Origin: Candidatus Saccharibacteria bacterium UBA1235
GTDB taxonomy: Bacteria > Patescibacteriota > Saccharimonadia > Saccharimonadales > Saccharimonadaceae
Assembly (NCBI GenBank): GCA_002309075.1
Contig: DBWP01000008.1
Coordinates: forward strand, 64,190-90,086
Direction of reading: 5' to 3'
DNA: 25,897 nt
Below, piece by piece: positions 1-6,566 of the stretch. Position numbers and translations under genes: made by a program. The notes beneath the pieces are model-generated. The model worked only from the letters and a program-made list of their open reading frames with translations. It did no database searches and had not been told where the DNA came from. Within the stretch, counting starts at the first letter, position 1, and each line of letters starts with the position of its first letter.

Positions 1-25
1 GGTCCGACTCCCTGTACCCGCACCA
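1..25 (+). tRNA. 3' end of a tRNA gene, cut by the window edge
   Basis: The first 25 bases look like a T-arm 3' half and an acceptor 3' strand: loop TCCGACT, stem CCCTG, acceptor strand TACCCGC, discriminator A, encoded CCA. The matching 5' acceptor strand would be GCGGGTA. The anticodon lies outside the window, so the amino acid cannot be named. Loop position 55, almost always T, is C here, so this could also be a degenerate copy of a tRNA 3' end. Confidence 0.6.
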
Positions 26-28
26 CTA

Positions 29-51
29 ATGCCTTTTGGGGCTATTTTTTT
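29..51 (+). terminator. Weak terminator after the partial tRNA
   Basis: A short stem (GCC with GGC, loop about 6 nt, bases 31-42) is followed by a run of seven T at 45-51. The stem is short, so this is tentative. Confidence 0.35.
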
Positions 52-1057
52 ATTCATTTGGAGTGATAGAAACGAATTCTTGAATTTTATTTTCGTTACG
101 AAGAGCGCTCATGCGATCGTTGAACTCAGTGAATGGAACCTTAATAGAGACAAAGTTTACTTCTGTCTCGTTTTTATCAATTAACTTAACGAAATAGTAG
201 CCGTCACCGCTCATAGATACAAAACGACCAGATTGCTGACCTGGCTCGAGCCTAAAGGCTTCGGAAGCGCGGCCGCCGTCAATATTCTGATTCGGCACCA
301 TACCGCCAGTTTCCTCATAAATAATTGCATCCCCAAGTTTTTCGGCAACTGTCACGTAATTATTATAATTTTCAGATAATAAGCTCTCAACTTTAGCAGC
401 AGTTTCATTTGCTTTTTTATCGATTTCGATTTCAACTTTTGTTTTTAAGAGCGTCAAATAAAGCATTCTTTCATATTCACTTTTATCAAGCCCAAAATTA
501 TCGTTAACAATTTTCATGAAACTTTCTTCACTGCGCTCAGTTCCGCCGATGCTTAAATGGCGGGTGAATTCTTTTTCGATCTCTTCGTCGGTAACATCAA
601 TATTTAGTTCTTTAGCAAGCTTTGTAGCATAGGCAAAATCTTCCGTTTCGGAAAGCGCAGAGCGTTTATATTGAAGGCGCATATCATTTTCGTTGCCCTG
701 GTTGTCGACATCACCAGACTGACGCTCGATAGATGTCATACTGCTGCGATAAAACATAAGATAATCAGAAAAGGCAACTTTTTCGCCATCAACACTGGCT
801 ACTGGAATTGGTAAAATTTTAGTGACTCGATAGAGCATCCTGTCAGTCATACCAAACTTAAAAAGCGCGAGCCAACCGCTAACAATAAGCATCGAAACTA
901 CAACTACAGCGATTAAAATAGTACTAATAACAACTCGGTGTTTTGTCCATTGAAGAGGATATTTAAATTTACGGCCACGCGCTAAAACTTCTTCGCGACG
1001 CTCGTCGACTTTTTCTTGTTCTGTTTTTTTATCATCTTTTTTCTTAAACAAATTCAT
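50..1057 (-). CDS. Membrane-anchored SurA/PrsA-like chaperone or foldase
   Basis: This is a 335-residue protein. A very charged cytoplasmic N-terminus (residues 1-40) is followed by one membrane helix (about 41-64) and an extracellular part. The segment after the helix, with VASVDGEKVAFSDYLMFY, is typical of SurA/PrsA N-domains, and a helical region with acidic and lysine-rich stretches follows. Near the end, EETGGMVPNQ and later GYYFVKLID resemble the second half of a parvulin domain. The usual RHILV start of an active parvulin domain is not visible, so catalysis is doubtful and a chaperone role is more likely. I chose the ATG at 1057 because an extended -10 box ends 6 nt upstream. An open frame continues 40 codons further up, but that stretch runs into tRNA-flanking repeats and the tRNA. 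Family assignment is reasonable; substrate unknown. Confidence 0.75.
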   Translation of the reverse strand: MNLFKKKDDKKTEQEKVDERREEVLARGRKFKYPLQWTKHRVVISTILIAVVVVSMLIVSGWLALFKFGMTDRMLYRVTKILPIPVASVDGEKVAFSDYLMFYRSSMTSIERQSGDVDNQGNENDMRLQYKRSALSETEDFAYATKLAKELNIDVTDEEIEKEFTRHLSIGGTERSEESFMKIVNDNFGLDKSEYERMLYLTLLKTKVEIEIDKKANETAAKVESLLSENYNNYVTVAEKLGDAIIYEETGGMVPNQNIDGGRASEAFRLEPGQQSGRFVSMSGDGYYFVKLIDKNETEVNFVSIKVPFTEFNDRMSALRNENKIQEFVSITPNE

Positions 1058-1063
1058 ATATAT

Positions 1064-1072
1064 ATTATACCA
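1064..1072 (-). promoter_or_regulatory. Extended -10 promoter of the SurA-like gene, leaderless
   Basis: On the minus strand TGGTATAAT is followed by exactly 6 nt and then the ATG at 1057. Transcription would start at or next to the A of the start codon, so no Shine-Dalgarno site is possible. Confidence 0.7.
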
Positions 1073-1074
1073 TG

Positions 1075-1093
1075 CTGGTGACTCCGGTGCGAG
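1075..1093. repeat. Exact 19-bp copy of the tRNA-Arg 3' end
   Basis: CTGGTGACTCCGGTGCGAG occurs here and again at 1149-1167, where it is the T-stem 3' strand, acceptor strand and CCA of tRNA-Arg (offset 74 bp). Part of the copy (GGTGCGAGG, 1086-1094) is also inverted at 1114-1122 (CCTCGCACC), giving a 9-bp stem with a 19-nt loop. Confidence 0.9.
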
Positions 1094-1129
1094 GACGCTT
1101 TCACTAACTCGCACCTCGCACCAGCTACT

Positions 1130-1144
1130 GAAAACTTCGTTTTC
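1130..1144. other. Small perfect hairpin downstream of tRNA-Arg
   Basis: GAAAAC and GTTTTC form a 6-bp stem around TTC, just past the tRNA 3' end. On the minus strand the last stem arm is AT-rich, but there is no clean T tract, so it may serve in processing or weak termination. Confidence 0.4.
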
Positions 1145-1149
1145 GTATC

Positions 1150-1225
1150 TGGTGACTCCGGTGCGAGTCGAACGCACAACCTTTTCCTTAGGACGGAACC
1201 GCTCTATCCATTGAGCTACGGAGCC
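1150..1225 (-). tRNA. tRNA-Arg (anticodon CCU)
   Basis: The minus strand folds as a full cloverleaf of 76 nt. Acceptor GGCTCCG pairs with CGGAGTC (one G-T pair). The D-arm stem is GCTC/GAGC. The anticodon loop is GTCCTAA with CCT at positions 34-36, and the T-arm is GTGCG-TTCGACT-CGCAC. The discriminator is A and CCA is encoded. The outermost anticodon-stem pair (G27-A43) is mismatched. It reads AGG codons. Confidence 0.95.
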
Positions 1226-1237
1226 ATTTTGCTCTTA

Positions 1238-1262
1238 TATTATAACATAGACATGTTATAAT
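1238..1262. promoter_or_regulatory. Divergent overlapping promoters for tRNA-Arg and the ABC importer
   Basis: A perfect 9-bp inverted repeat with a 4-bp spacer (TTATAACAT at 1240-1248, ATGTTATAA at 1253-1261) holds two extended -10 boxes, TGTTATAAT on each strand. The plus box (TATAAT 1257-1262) lies 6 nt before the ATG at 1269. The minus box (1243 to 1238) lies 12 nt before the tRNA 5' end. A regulator operator at the same palindrome cannot be excluded. Confidence 0.7.
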
Positions 1263-1268
1263 TAAAGC

Positions 1269-2123
1269 ATGAGCAAGAAAGCTAAATCTACTAAGAAGAA
1301 GTTTTCATGGAAAATGCTTGCGGGGGCTGTAATGTTTGTGGCTTGCTTAGCGATGGGAGTAATAGTCGCCATAAATACTCGTCAAGCAGCTGATTATATT
1401 GTAGAAACTAACGCTTTCTTTGCGCCTTTTGAATTTTATGAAGGGCGAAAGATTGTTGGGGTTGACGTTGATATTATTAATAAAGTTGCGGAAAAATTGA
1501 ACAAAAAAATTATAGTAAAAGATGTTGAATTTGACGTAATTATTGATAACGTAGAAGCTGGGAAAATTGCAGATGCAGGCGCGGCGGGACTAACAATCAC
1601 TCCGGCGCGTGCAGAGAAAGTGAATTTTAGTATACCGTATTACACCTCTGTGCAATATATTATATATAGTAAGAATGCGGCGCCAGAAATCCGAAATGGA
1701 CATGTGGTTTTCGAGGCGCTAGCAAATAAAACACTTGGGTCACAAACCGGGAGTACAGGATATTTATTTGCGTCAGATGAGATTGACGAGGGTGTACTTT
1801 CAGGGACTAAAACAGTAATTAAAGGATTTGATTCTCATCAACTCGCAGCAGATGCAATTAACGCACATATGATAGATTATGCGATTGCTGATAAACTTGC
1901 GGCGGAATTTATCGTAGCCAAAAACAATTCGTTGTCTGCGGTTCCATTATATTACACTGGGGATCCGGATTATCCTGTGGAGGAGTCTTACGCGATTGCT
2001 GTTAATAAGGGGCAGACGGAACTTCTGGAAGCGTTTAATGAAGTATTAGCTGAAATGCTAACCGAAAATCCTGAAGGCAAAACAGAAATTGATCAATTAG
2101 TATTAAAGTATATGGGATTTTGA
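1269..2123 (+). CDS. Amino-acid ABC transporter, substrate-binding protein
   Basis: The 284-residue protein belongs to the family 3 extracellular solute-binding proteins (polar amino acids). A lysine-rich start and a hydrophobic stretch (about residues 16-36) give an N-terminal membrane anchor. A Cys lies inside that stretch in FVAC, but this is a poor lipobox, so an uncleaved anchor is more likely than a lipoprotein. The binding fold shows FFAPFEFYEGRKIVGVDVDI, where family 3 members have their P-F-x-F-x-G-x-G-F-D-I-type motif. It also shows GLTITPARAEKVNFSIPYY, the usual T-x-x-R-x-x-x-v-x-F-s-x-P-Y motif with the ligand-carboxylate arginine. It is the first gene of a three-gene importer operon and its stop (TGA) overlaps the permease ATG by one base. 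The ATG at 1269 follows a -10 box by 6 nt, so it is predicted to be leaderless. The exact amino acid cannot be read from sequence. Confidence 0.9.
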   Translation: MSKKAKSTKKKFSWKMLAGAVMFVACLAMGVIVAINTRQAADYIVETNAFFAPFEFYEGRKIVGVDVDIINKVAEKLNKKIIVKDVEFDVIIDNVEAGKIADAGAAGLTITPARAEKVNFSIPYYTSVQYIIYSKNAAPEIRNGHVVFEALANKTLGSQTGSTGYLFASDEIDEGVLSGTKTVIKGFDSHQLAADAINAHMIDYAIADKLAAEFIVAKNNSLSAVPLYYTGDPDYPVEESYAIAVNKGQTELLEAFNEVLAEMLTENPEGKTEIDQLVLKYMGF

Positions 2124-2821
2124 TGGAAGATTTTTTTCAAAAAATTATTGAACTTTTTACAACGCCGGAATATATCGATTCCCTTCTCCATGGGTTCCTA
2201 CTTACACTTGAAATTTCATTTTTCGCAATCATCATAGGATTTTTGCTTGGAACCTTAATTGCACTAATTGAAACGGCAAAAAAGTCAAAATGGTTAGTAA
2301 TCCCGAAATTTATTTGCCGAGTTTATACAACTATAATTCGCGGAACACCGATGGCACTTCAGCTTTTTATTATGTTCTTTATCATTTTCGCGATAAGAGA
2401 TTTTCCAGAACTTATCACCGCAGTTTTAGCGTTTGGATTAAATTCAGCGGCTTATACGTCCGAGATTATCCGAGGCGGAATTTTATCAGTCGATAAAGGG
2501 CAGACTGAGGCAGGTCTGGCGCTTGGGTTATCTCGCCAAACGATTTTTTGGAAAATCGTAGCCCCACAAGCTATAAAGAATATTATTCCCGCACTTGGCA
2601 ATGAAATTATCACTGTGATTAAAGAGACGGCAATTGTGAGCATGGTGGGGATGTATGATCTTAATATGGCCGCAAAAGATATTGGATCGGGGCAAAATAT
2701 GGCAAGCTATATCGTGCCGATGTTTACGGCTGCGCTATTTTATCTCGCAACAGTATATTTGATTACATTTTTTGTACGAGGAGTCGAGAAAAAATTAAGA
2801 AAAAGTGATATTACGGGTTAA
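2123..2821 (+). CDS. Amino-acid ABC transporter, permease (HisM/GlnP type)
   Basis: This 232-residue integral membrane protein has several hydrophobic helices and the permease EAA loop (EAGLALGLSRQTIFWKIVAP, with the conserved EA, G and late I and P), which docks on the ATPase. The N-terminal helix followed by TIIRGTPMALQLF is characteristic of the polar amino-acid permease family, which usually works as a homodimer when only one permease gene is present, as here. The ATG at 2123 shares its A with the upstream TGA, so translation is probably coupled. A TTG one codon earlier is in frame but less likely. Confidence 0.92.
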   Translation: MEDFFQKIIELFTTPEYIDSLLHGFLLTLEISFFAIIIGFLLGTLIALIETAKKSKWLVIPKFICRVYTTIIRGTPMALQLFIMFFIIFAIRDFPELITAVLAFGLNSAAYTSEIIRGGILSVDKGQTEAGLALGLSRQTIFWKIVAPQAIKNIIPALGNEIITVIKETAIVSMVGMYDLNMAAKDIGSGQNMASYIVPMFTAALFYLATVYLITFFVRGVEKKLRKSDITG

Positions 2822-2824
2822 TTT

Positions 2825-3556
2825 ATGGTTGATGAAAAAATTCTTACGATAAAAAATTTAAAAAAGAACTTTAAAAAACATAGAGTTCTTAGAGGCATTG
2901 ATTTTGAACTTTCTAAAGGTGAGCGAGTGGTAGTTTTGGGACCTTCTGGCTCGGGTAAATCAACATTTCTTCGGTGTATTAACCGTCTCGAAGAGCCGAG
3001 CGCAGGAGAAATTTATTTCCACGATAACCTGATTACTGATAAAAACATCCGAGCGATGCGAGAAAAAATAGGGATGGTTTTTCAGCATTTTAATTTGATT
3101 TCAAATTTAACGGTCATGGAAAATTTGACACTTGCGCCAGTTAAGCTTAAGTTAATGAGTCAAGAAGAAGCCGAAAAGAAAGCTCGGGATCTTTTAAGAC
3201 ATATTGGACTTTTAGAAAAAGCGGATGCTTTCCCTGCTAGTTTATCAGGTGGACAAAAACAACGCGTTGCGATAATTCGGGCGATGATGATGGAACCGGA
3301 AATCTTATTGTTCGACGAACCGACATCGGCTTTAGACCCAGAATCGATAGGCGATGTCTTGGCTTTGATTCGGGAGCTCGCGGATAAAGGAATGACAATC
3401 ATAATCGTGACACATGAAATGGGATTTGCAAAAGAAATTGCATCAAAAATAATTTTTATAGATGAGGGGAAAATTATCGAAGAAGGAACGCCGAAAGATT
3501 TTTTCAATCATCCAAAAACTCCACGAGTACAAGAATTTTTGGAAAAGGTTTTGTAG
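2825..3556 (+). CDS. glnQ: Amino-acid ABC transporter, ATP-binding protein (GlnQ type)
   Basis: This 243-residue ABC ATPase has every motif: Walker A GPSGSGKS (39-46), Q-loop glutamine in MVFQHFN (about 87), signature LSGGQKQR (140-147), Walker B ILLFDEP (160-166) and the switch His of VTHEMG (197). The length and the pattern FLRCINRLEEPSAGEI after Walker A match the polar amino-acid class. It starts 3 nt after the permease stop and closes the operon. It powers uptake by the two preceding proteins; together they form a minimal importer. The name glnQ indicates the family only and does not imply proven glutamine specificity. Confidence 0.93.
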   Translation: MVDEKILTIKNLKKNFKKHRVLRGIDFELSKGERVVVLGPSGSGKSTFLRCINRLEEPSAGEIYFHDNLITDKNIRAMREKIGMVFQHFNLISNLTVMENLTLAPVKLKLMSQEEAEKKARDLLRHIGLLEKADAFPASLSGGQKQRVAIIRAMMMEPEILLFDEPTSALDPESIGDVLALIRELADKGMTIIIVTHEMGFAKEIASKIIFIDEGKIIEEGTPKDFFNHPKTPRVQEFLEKVL

Positions 3557-3559
3557 GGT

Positions 3560-3589
3560 TTGCCCTAAAGACTGGTTTCATGATATACT
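3560..3589 (+). promoter_or_regulatory. Promoter of ackA
   Basis: TTGCCC (3560-3565), an 18-nt spacer and TATACT (3584-3589). Unlike many genes here, a leader with a Shine-Dalgarno site (AAGGAG at 3601-3606) precedes the ATG at 3612. Confidence 0.65.
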
Positions 3590-3599
3590 GTATCAGTAT
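3585..3599. promoter_or_regulatory. Perfect 6-bp inverted repeat over the ackA -10 region
   Basis: ATACTG-TAT-CAGTAT is symmetric and covers most of the -10 box and the predicted transcription start. It could be an operator or a short stem at the mRNA 5' end. Confidence 0.45.
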
Positions 3600-3611
3600 A
3601 AAGGAGAAAAA

Positions 3612-4805
3612 ATGAAAGTATTGTGCGTTAATGCTGGGTCATCATCTTTAAAATTCCAACTTTATGATATGCCGGCAGAAATATCTATCATTGGTGGATA
3701 TGTTGAAAAAATTGGAGCGGCAGACAGCTTCTACACTATTAAGTTTGAGGGCAAGAAAACTGAAACTAAGAAAGTTATCAAGGATCATATCGAAGCCGTA
3801 AATGTAATGCTAGAGGAACTAGTGAATTATGGTGCGGTTAAAGATTTGGCGGAGATTCGCGGAGTTGGGCATCGAGTCGTTCATGGTGGTGAAAAATATG
3901 CCGATTCAGTAGTGATTACCGACGAAGTATTGAACGATATTAAAGAATTTACTAAATTTGCGCCTTTGCATCACCCTGGAAATATTGCTGGCATTAAAGC
4001 TATGCAAAAAGCTTTGCCGGACGCTACGCAGGTCGCGGTGTTTGATACTGCATTCCACCAGACAATCCCAAAGATCCAGTACATGTATCCTGTGCCGATG
4101 GAATGGTATGAAAAATACGGCGTAAGAAAATACGGTTTTCATGGCACTAGCCATAAATACATTACAGAAACTATGCAAAAGAAGCTTGGCAAAGAAAATA
4201 TTAATTTGATTGTTTGCCATGTTGGCTCTGGTGCTAGTATCACTGCCGTAAAAGATGGCAAAAGTTATGATACAACCATGGGATTAACTCCGCTTGATGG
4301 TTTGATGATGGGAACTCGTTCTGGTTCAATCGACCCATCAATTATTAAATATATGATTGATGAAGCTGGAATGACTTATGACGAAATTGATAACGCGCTA
4401 AATAAAAAATCCGGCCTTCTCGGAGTTTGCGGTTTTAACGACAACCGCGATGTAGAAAAAGCCATTTCCGAAGGAGATGAGAACGCGCGTTTGGCGCTCG
4501 ATATGTACGTAGACCGAATCGATCGTTATATTGCGGAGTACTATTTGGAGCTTAACGGCGAAGTTGATGCTATCGTGTTCACAGCTGGCGTGCTTGAAAA
4601 CGGAGCGGAAACTCGTGAAACGATTCTCGAAGGGCTAGCTCCACTCGGAATTAAAATTAACCGAGAAGTAAATAATGCAATCGCAAGCTTTAAAGAGATT
4701 ACGAGCGGCATTATCACGGCAGAAGATTCAACTGTACCAGTATATGTTGAGCCGACCAACGAAGAGGTCATGATTACTCGCGATGCTTACAAATTTTGTA
4801 AATAA
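3612..4805 (+). CDS. ackA: Acetate kinase
   Basis: The 397-residue enzyme converts acetyl phosphate and ADP to acetate and ATP (reversible) in the cytoplasm. Family motifs are clear: NAGSSSLKFQL at the N-terminus, GHRVVHGGE (substrate arginine), VFDTAFHQT, KYGFHGTSH, HVGSGASI, MGTRSGSIDP (catalytic arginine), FTAGVLENG and the C-terminal PTNEEVMI. The length is typical. The start at 3612 is preceded by AAGGAG; an open frame runs further upstream but overlaps glnQ and lacks the family N-terminus. No phosphotransacetylase gene is adjacent, so the source of acetyl phosphate is not visible here. In a fermentative organism with a reduced genome it would provide ATP by substrate-level phosphorylation. 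Confidence 0.97.
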   Translation: MKVLCVNAGSSSLKFQLYDMPAEISIIGGYVEKIGAADSFYTIKFEGKKTETKKVIKDHIEAVNVMLEELVNYGAVKDLAEIRGVGHRVVHGGEKYADSVVITDEVLNDIKEFTKFAPLHHPGNIAGIKAMQKALPDATQVAVFDTAFHQTIPKIQYMYPVPMEWYEKYGVRKYGFHGTSHKYITETMQKKLGKENINLIVCHVGSGASITAVKDGKSYDTTMGLTPLDGLMMGTRSGSIDPSIIKYMIDEAGMTYDEIDNALNKKSGLLGVCGFNDNRDVEKAISEGDENARLALDMYVDRIDRYIAEYYLELNGEVDAIVFTAGVLENGAETRETILEGLAPLGIKINREVNNAIASFKEITSGIITAEDSTVPVYVEPTNEEVMITRDAYKFCK

Positions 4806-4813
4806 ATAAGCGA

Positions 4814-4841
4814 GCCTATCAAGCTTTCTCTCTTTATAGGC
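4814..4841. other. Stem-loop between ackA and the recombinase gene
   Basis: GCCTAT (4814-4819) pairs with ATAGGC (4836-4841) around a 16-nt pyrimidine-rich loop. No T tract follows, so it is a weak terminator candidate or an mRNA 3' stabiliser. Confidence 0.35.
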
Positions 4842-4860
4842 CTGTCGCCCGCCTTGTTCA

Positions 4861-4869
4861 TGATATAAT
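4861..4869 (+). promoter_or_regulatory. Extended -10 promoter of the recombinase gene, leaderless
   Basis: TGATATAAT is followed by 6 nt and the ATG at 4876. Confidence 0.7.
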
Positions 4870-4875
4870 AAATTT

Positions 4876-5814
4876 ATGGACGTTGCGGAACTAATTGAAG
4901 ATTTCTTGGAGCATCTAGAAATCGAAAGTGGAAGAAGCAAAAAAACGATTGAGAATTATCGATTATATCTTGAGCGGTTTTTGATTTTGACGCAAGAAAT
5001 CTTAAATAAAGACGAGGTCCGTCCGGAAGAAATTACACGAGAAGTTCTCCGAAAATATCGTTTAAAATTAAATCGTTTAGGCTCGGACGAAGGTAATGAT
5101 GATTTAAAAACAATTACACAAGCTTATCATTTAATCGCACTTCGAGGTTTTATGAAATATCTTGCAAAGCGCGAGATTGAATCGCTTGATCCGTCTTTAA
5201 TTGATTTACCGCATGTTGTAAGAAAACAGGTGACGTTTTTACATTTTGATGAAGTTGAACGAATGTTAAATGAGATTGATTTATCTACAGAATCTGGACT
5301 TAGAGACCGTGCGATAATTGAGCTTTTATACTCGGGCGGGCTTCGAGTTTCGGAACTAGTCGGGTTAAATCGAGATTCGGTTAATTTGGCGCGACGTGAG
5401 TTTATGGTGCGAGGAAAAGGCTCGAAAGATCGACCAATTTTCATTTCGCAGGCGTGCGCTGATCGAGTTTCAGATTATCTTGATGCGAGAACCGATTCCC
5501 TGCCGGCTTTGTTTTTGAATAATTCGCGAAATCTTCAGACGGTAGATACGTCTGGGAATTACCGACGAATTACGGCGCGCTCGGTTGAACGAATCGTTGA
5601 AAAATATGCGCGGCTGGCTGGAATTACAAAACATGTTTCGCCGCACACTCTAAGGCATTCTTTTGCTACGGATCTTTTAATGAACGGCGCGGACCTTAGA
5701 AGTGTTCAGTCGATGCTGGGGCATTCAGACATTTCAACCACACAAATTTATACGCACGTAACAGACGCGCATCTAAAAGAAATTCACGATAAATTCCATA
5801 GTGAAACGAATTAA
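4876..5814 (+). CDS. Tyrosine recombinase, XerC/XerD family
   Basis: This 312-residue integrase-fold recombinase has an N-terminal SAM-like DNA-binding domain (about 1-105) and a C-terminal catalytic domain. The catalytic set is complete: Arg in GGLRVSE (157), Lys in the beta-hairpin GKGSKDR (181-184), His and Arg in HTLRH (257, 260), His in LGHSDIST (283) and the nucleophile Tyr in IYTHV (292). Length and motif spacing are those of XerC/XerD chromosome-dimer resolvases rather than phage integrases. No partner Xer gene or recognisable mobile-element genes flank it, so it may act alone or with a gene elsewhere. It could work with the FtsK encoded at the other end of the window. Its stop codon overlaps the stop of the convergent pilin gene by 4 nt (TTAA at 5811-5814). 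Confidence 0.9.
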   Translation: MDVAELIEDFLEHLEIESGRSKKTIENYRLYLERFLILTQEILNKDEVRPEEITREVLRKYRLKLNRLGSDEGNDDLKTITQAYHLIALRGFMKYLAKREIESLDPSLIDLPHVVRKQVTFLHFDEVERMLNEIDLSTESGLRDRAIIELLYSGGLRVSELVGLNRDSVNLARREFMVRGKGSKDRPIFISQACADRVSDYLDARTDSLPALFLNNSRNLQTVDTSGNYRRITARSVERIVEKYARLAGITKHVSPHTLRHSFATDLLMNGADLRSVQSMLGHSDISTTQIYTHVTDAHLKEIHDKFHSETN

Positions 5815-6566
5815 TAGCTTATTTTGGTGGCGCTTGGGTCATAGAGGCGGATTGCGGTCGAAATGGTCGACGGACGATCTGCGCTAGGCGTAAACCAGCA
5901 ACTTCTGATATAAAAATCAATGTAGGCGGATTTCGTTGAAATCCCACCGCTGTCAGGGTTAACAATATTAGTCCCGTCTTTATCGCGGACGGCAATAATA
6001 TAAATACCTTCAGCCCTAGTGATCGTGAAATCGAAATCAATATCAGGATTATACAAAGCGTCCGAGTCGATGTTGTTATAAATTATTCGCGGATAGGTCG
6101 AAGCTGGATGAAAAACTTCAGGAGAATAGTTAATTAGAATTTTATTAATATCATTTGAGCTCATGGCGCGAGTGTTGATTAGAAAAGCTTTCTGCTTCCC
6201 TAGTGTATTCCATTTGGCTGGTTCAGAAGAATCGTAAAGCTCATCACAAGTCGCAGGAGTGTAGTTTAAAATAGCAGCCTGATTTTCCGAGGTGAGATTA
6301 ATTGCGCGCTTTGAGATGGCGTCCCAAAGTTTTGCATATTTAGCGGTCGTTGCGGCATCTACTTCTTCGCCTCCGGCAACATAGGCAGATTGGATAAAGC
6401 GCAGGGCTTCAGCCTGGCCATCAATTTCCTGACGAGTAATAGTAGATTCTAGGGAGCTCTGAGCGCCAGTTGTGCTGCCGTTAATAACTGAGACGGCGGC
6501 GATAGCCACCATGGAGAAAATGCCGATGGCGAGAGAAACCTCAACTAGCGTATCACCCTTTTTCAT
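5811..6566 (-). CDS. Type IV prepilin-like protein (probable minor pilin)
   Basis: The 251-residue protein starts MKKGDTLVEVSLAIGIFSMV: a very short basic leader, the PilD cleavage site after Gly4, Glu at mature position 5 and then the hydrophobic pilin helix. Mature residue 1 is Asp rather than the usual Phe or Met, which is unusual for pilins and may affect methylation. The C-terminal part is long and has no repeat or domain I recognise. Its ATG overlaps the pilD stop (ATGA), so translation is coupled to pilD, and a TGGTATAAT box inside the pilD 3' end lies 6 nt upstream. It is probably a minor or tip pilin of the PilV/PilW kind, but this rests only on the N-terminus and context. Confidence 0.8.
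   Translation of the reverse strand: MKKGDTLVEVSLAIGIFSMVAIAAVSVINGSTTGAQSSLESTITRQEIDGQAEALRFIQSAYVAGGEEVDAATTAKYAKLWDAISKRAINLTSENQAAILNYTPATCDELYDSSEPAKWNTLGKQKAFLINTRAMSSNDINKILINYSPEVFHPASTYPRIIYNNIDSDALYNPDIDFDFTITRAEGIYIIAVRDKDGTNIVNPDSGGISTKSAYIDFYIRSCWFTPSADRPSTISTAIRLYDPSATKISY

Noticed and set aside
1057..1177. A 40-residue N-terminal extension of the SurA-like protein
   Set aside because: It would be encoded by the tRNA 3'-end repeats and the tRNA gene itself. The ATG at 1057 has a -10 box at the usual 6 nt and begins the protein with a normal cytoplasmic tail.
1240..1261. Palindrome as a repressor operator
   Set aside because: Its two arms coincide with the extended -10 boxes of divergent genes, which already explains the symmetry. 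An operator is possible but not needed.
4876..5814. Integrase of a mobile island
   Set aside because: The length and motifs fit a chromosomal Xer recombinase. No att repeats flank the gene and no phage or island genes lie nearby.
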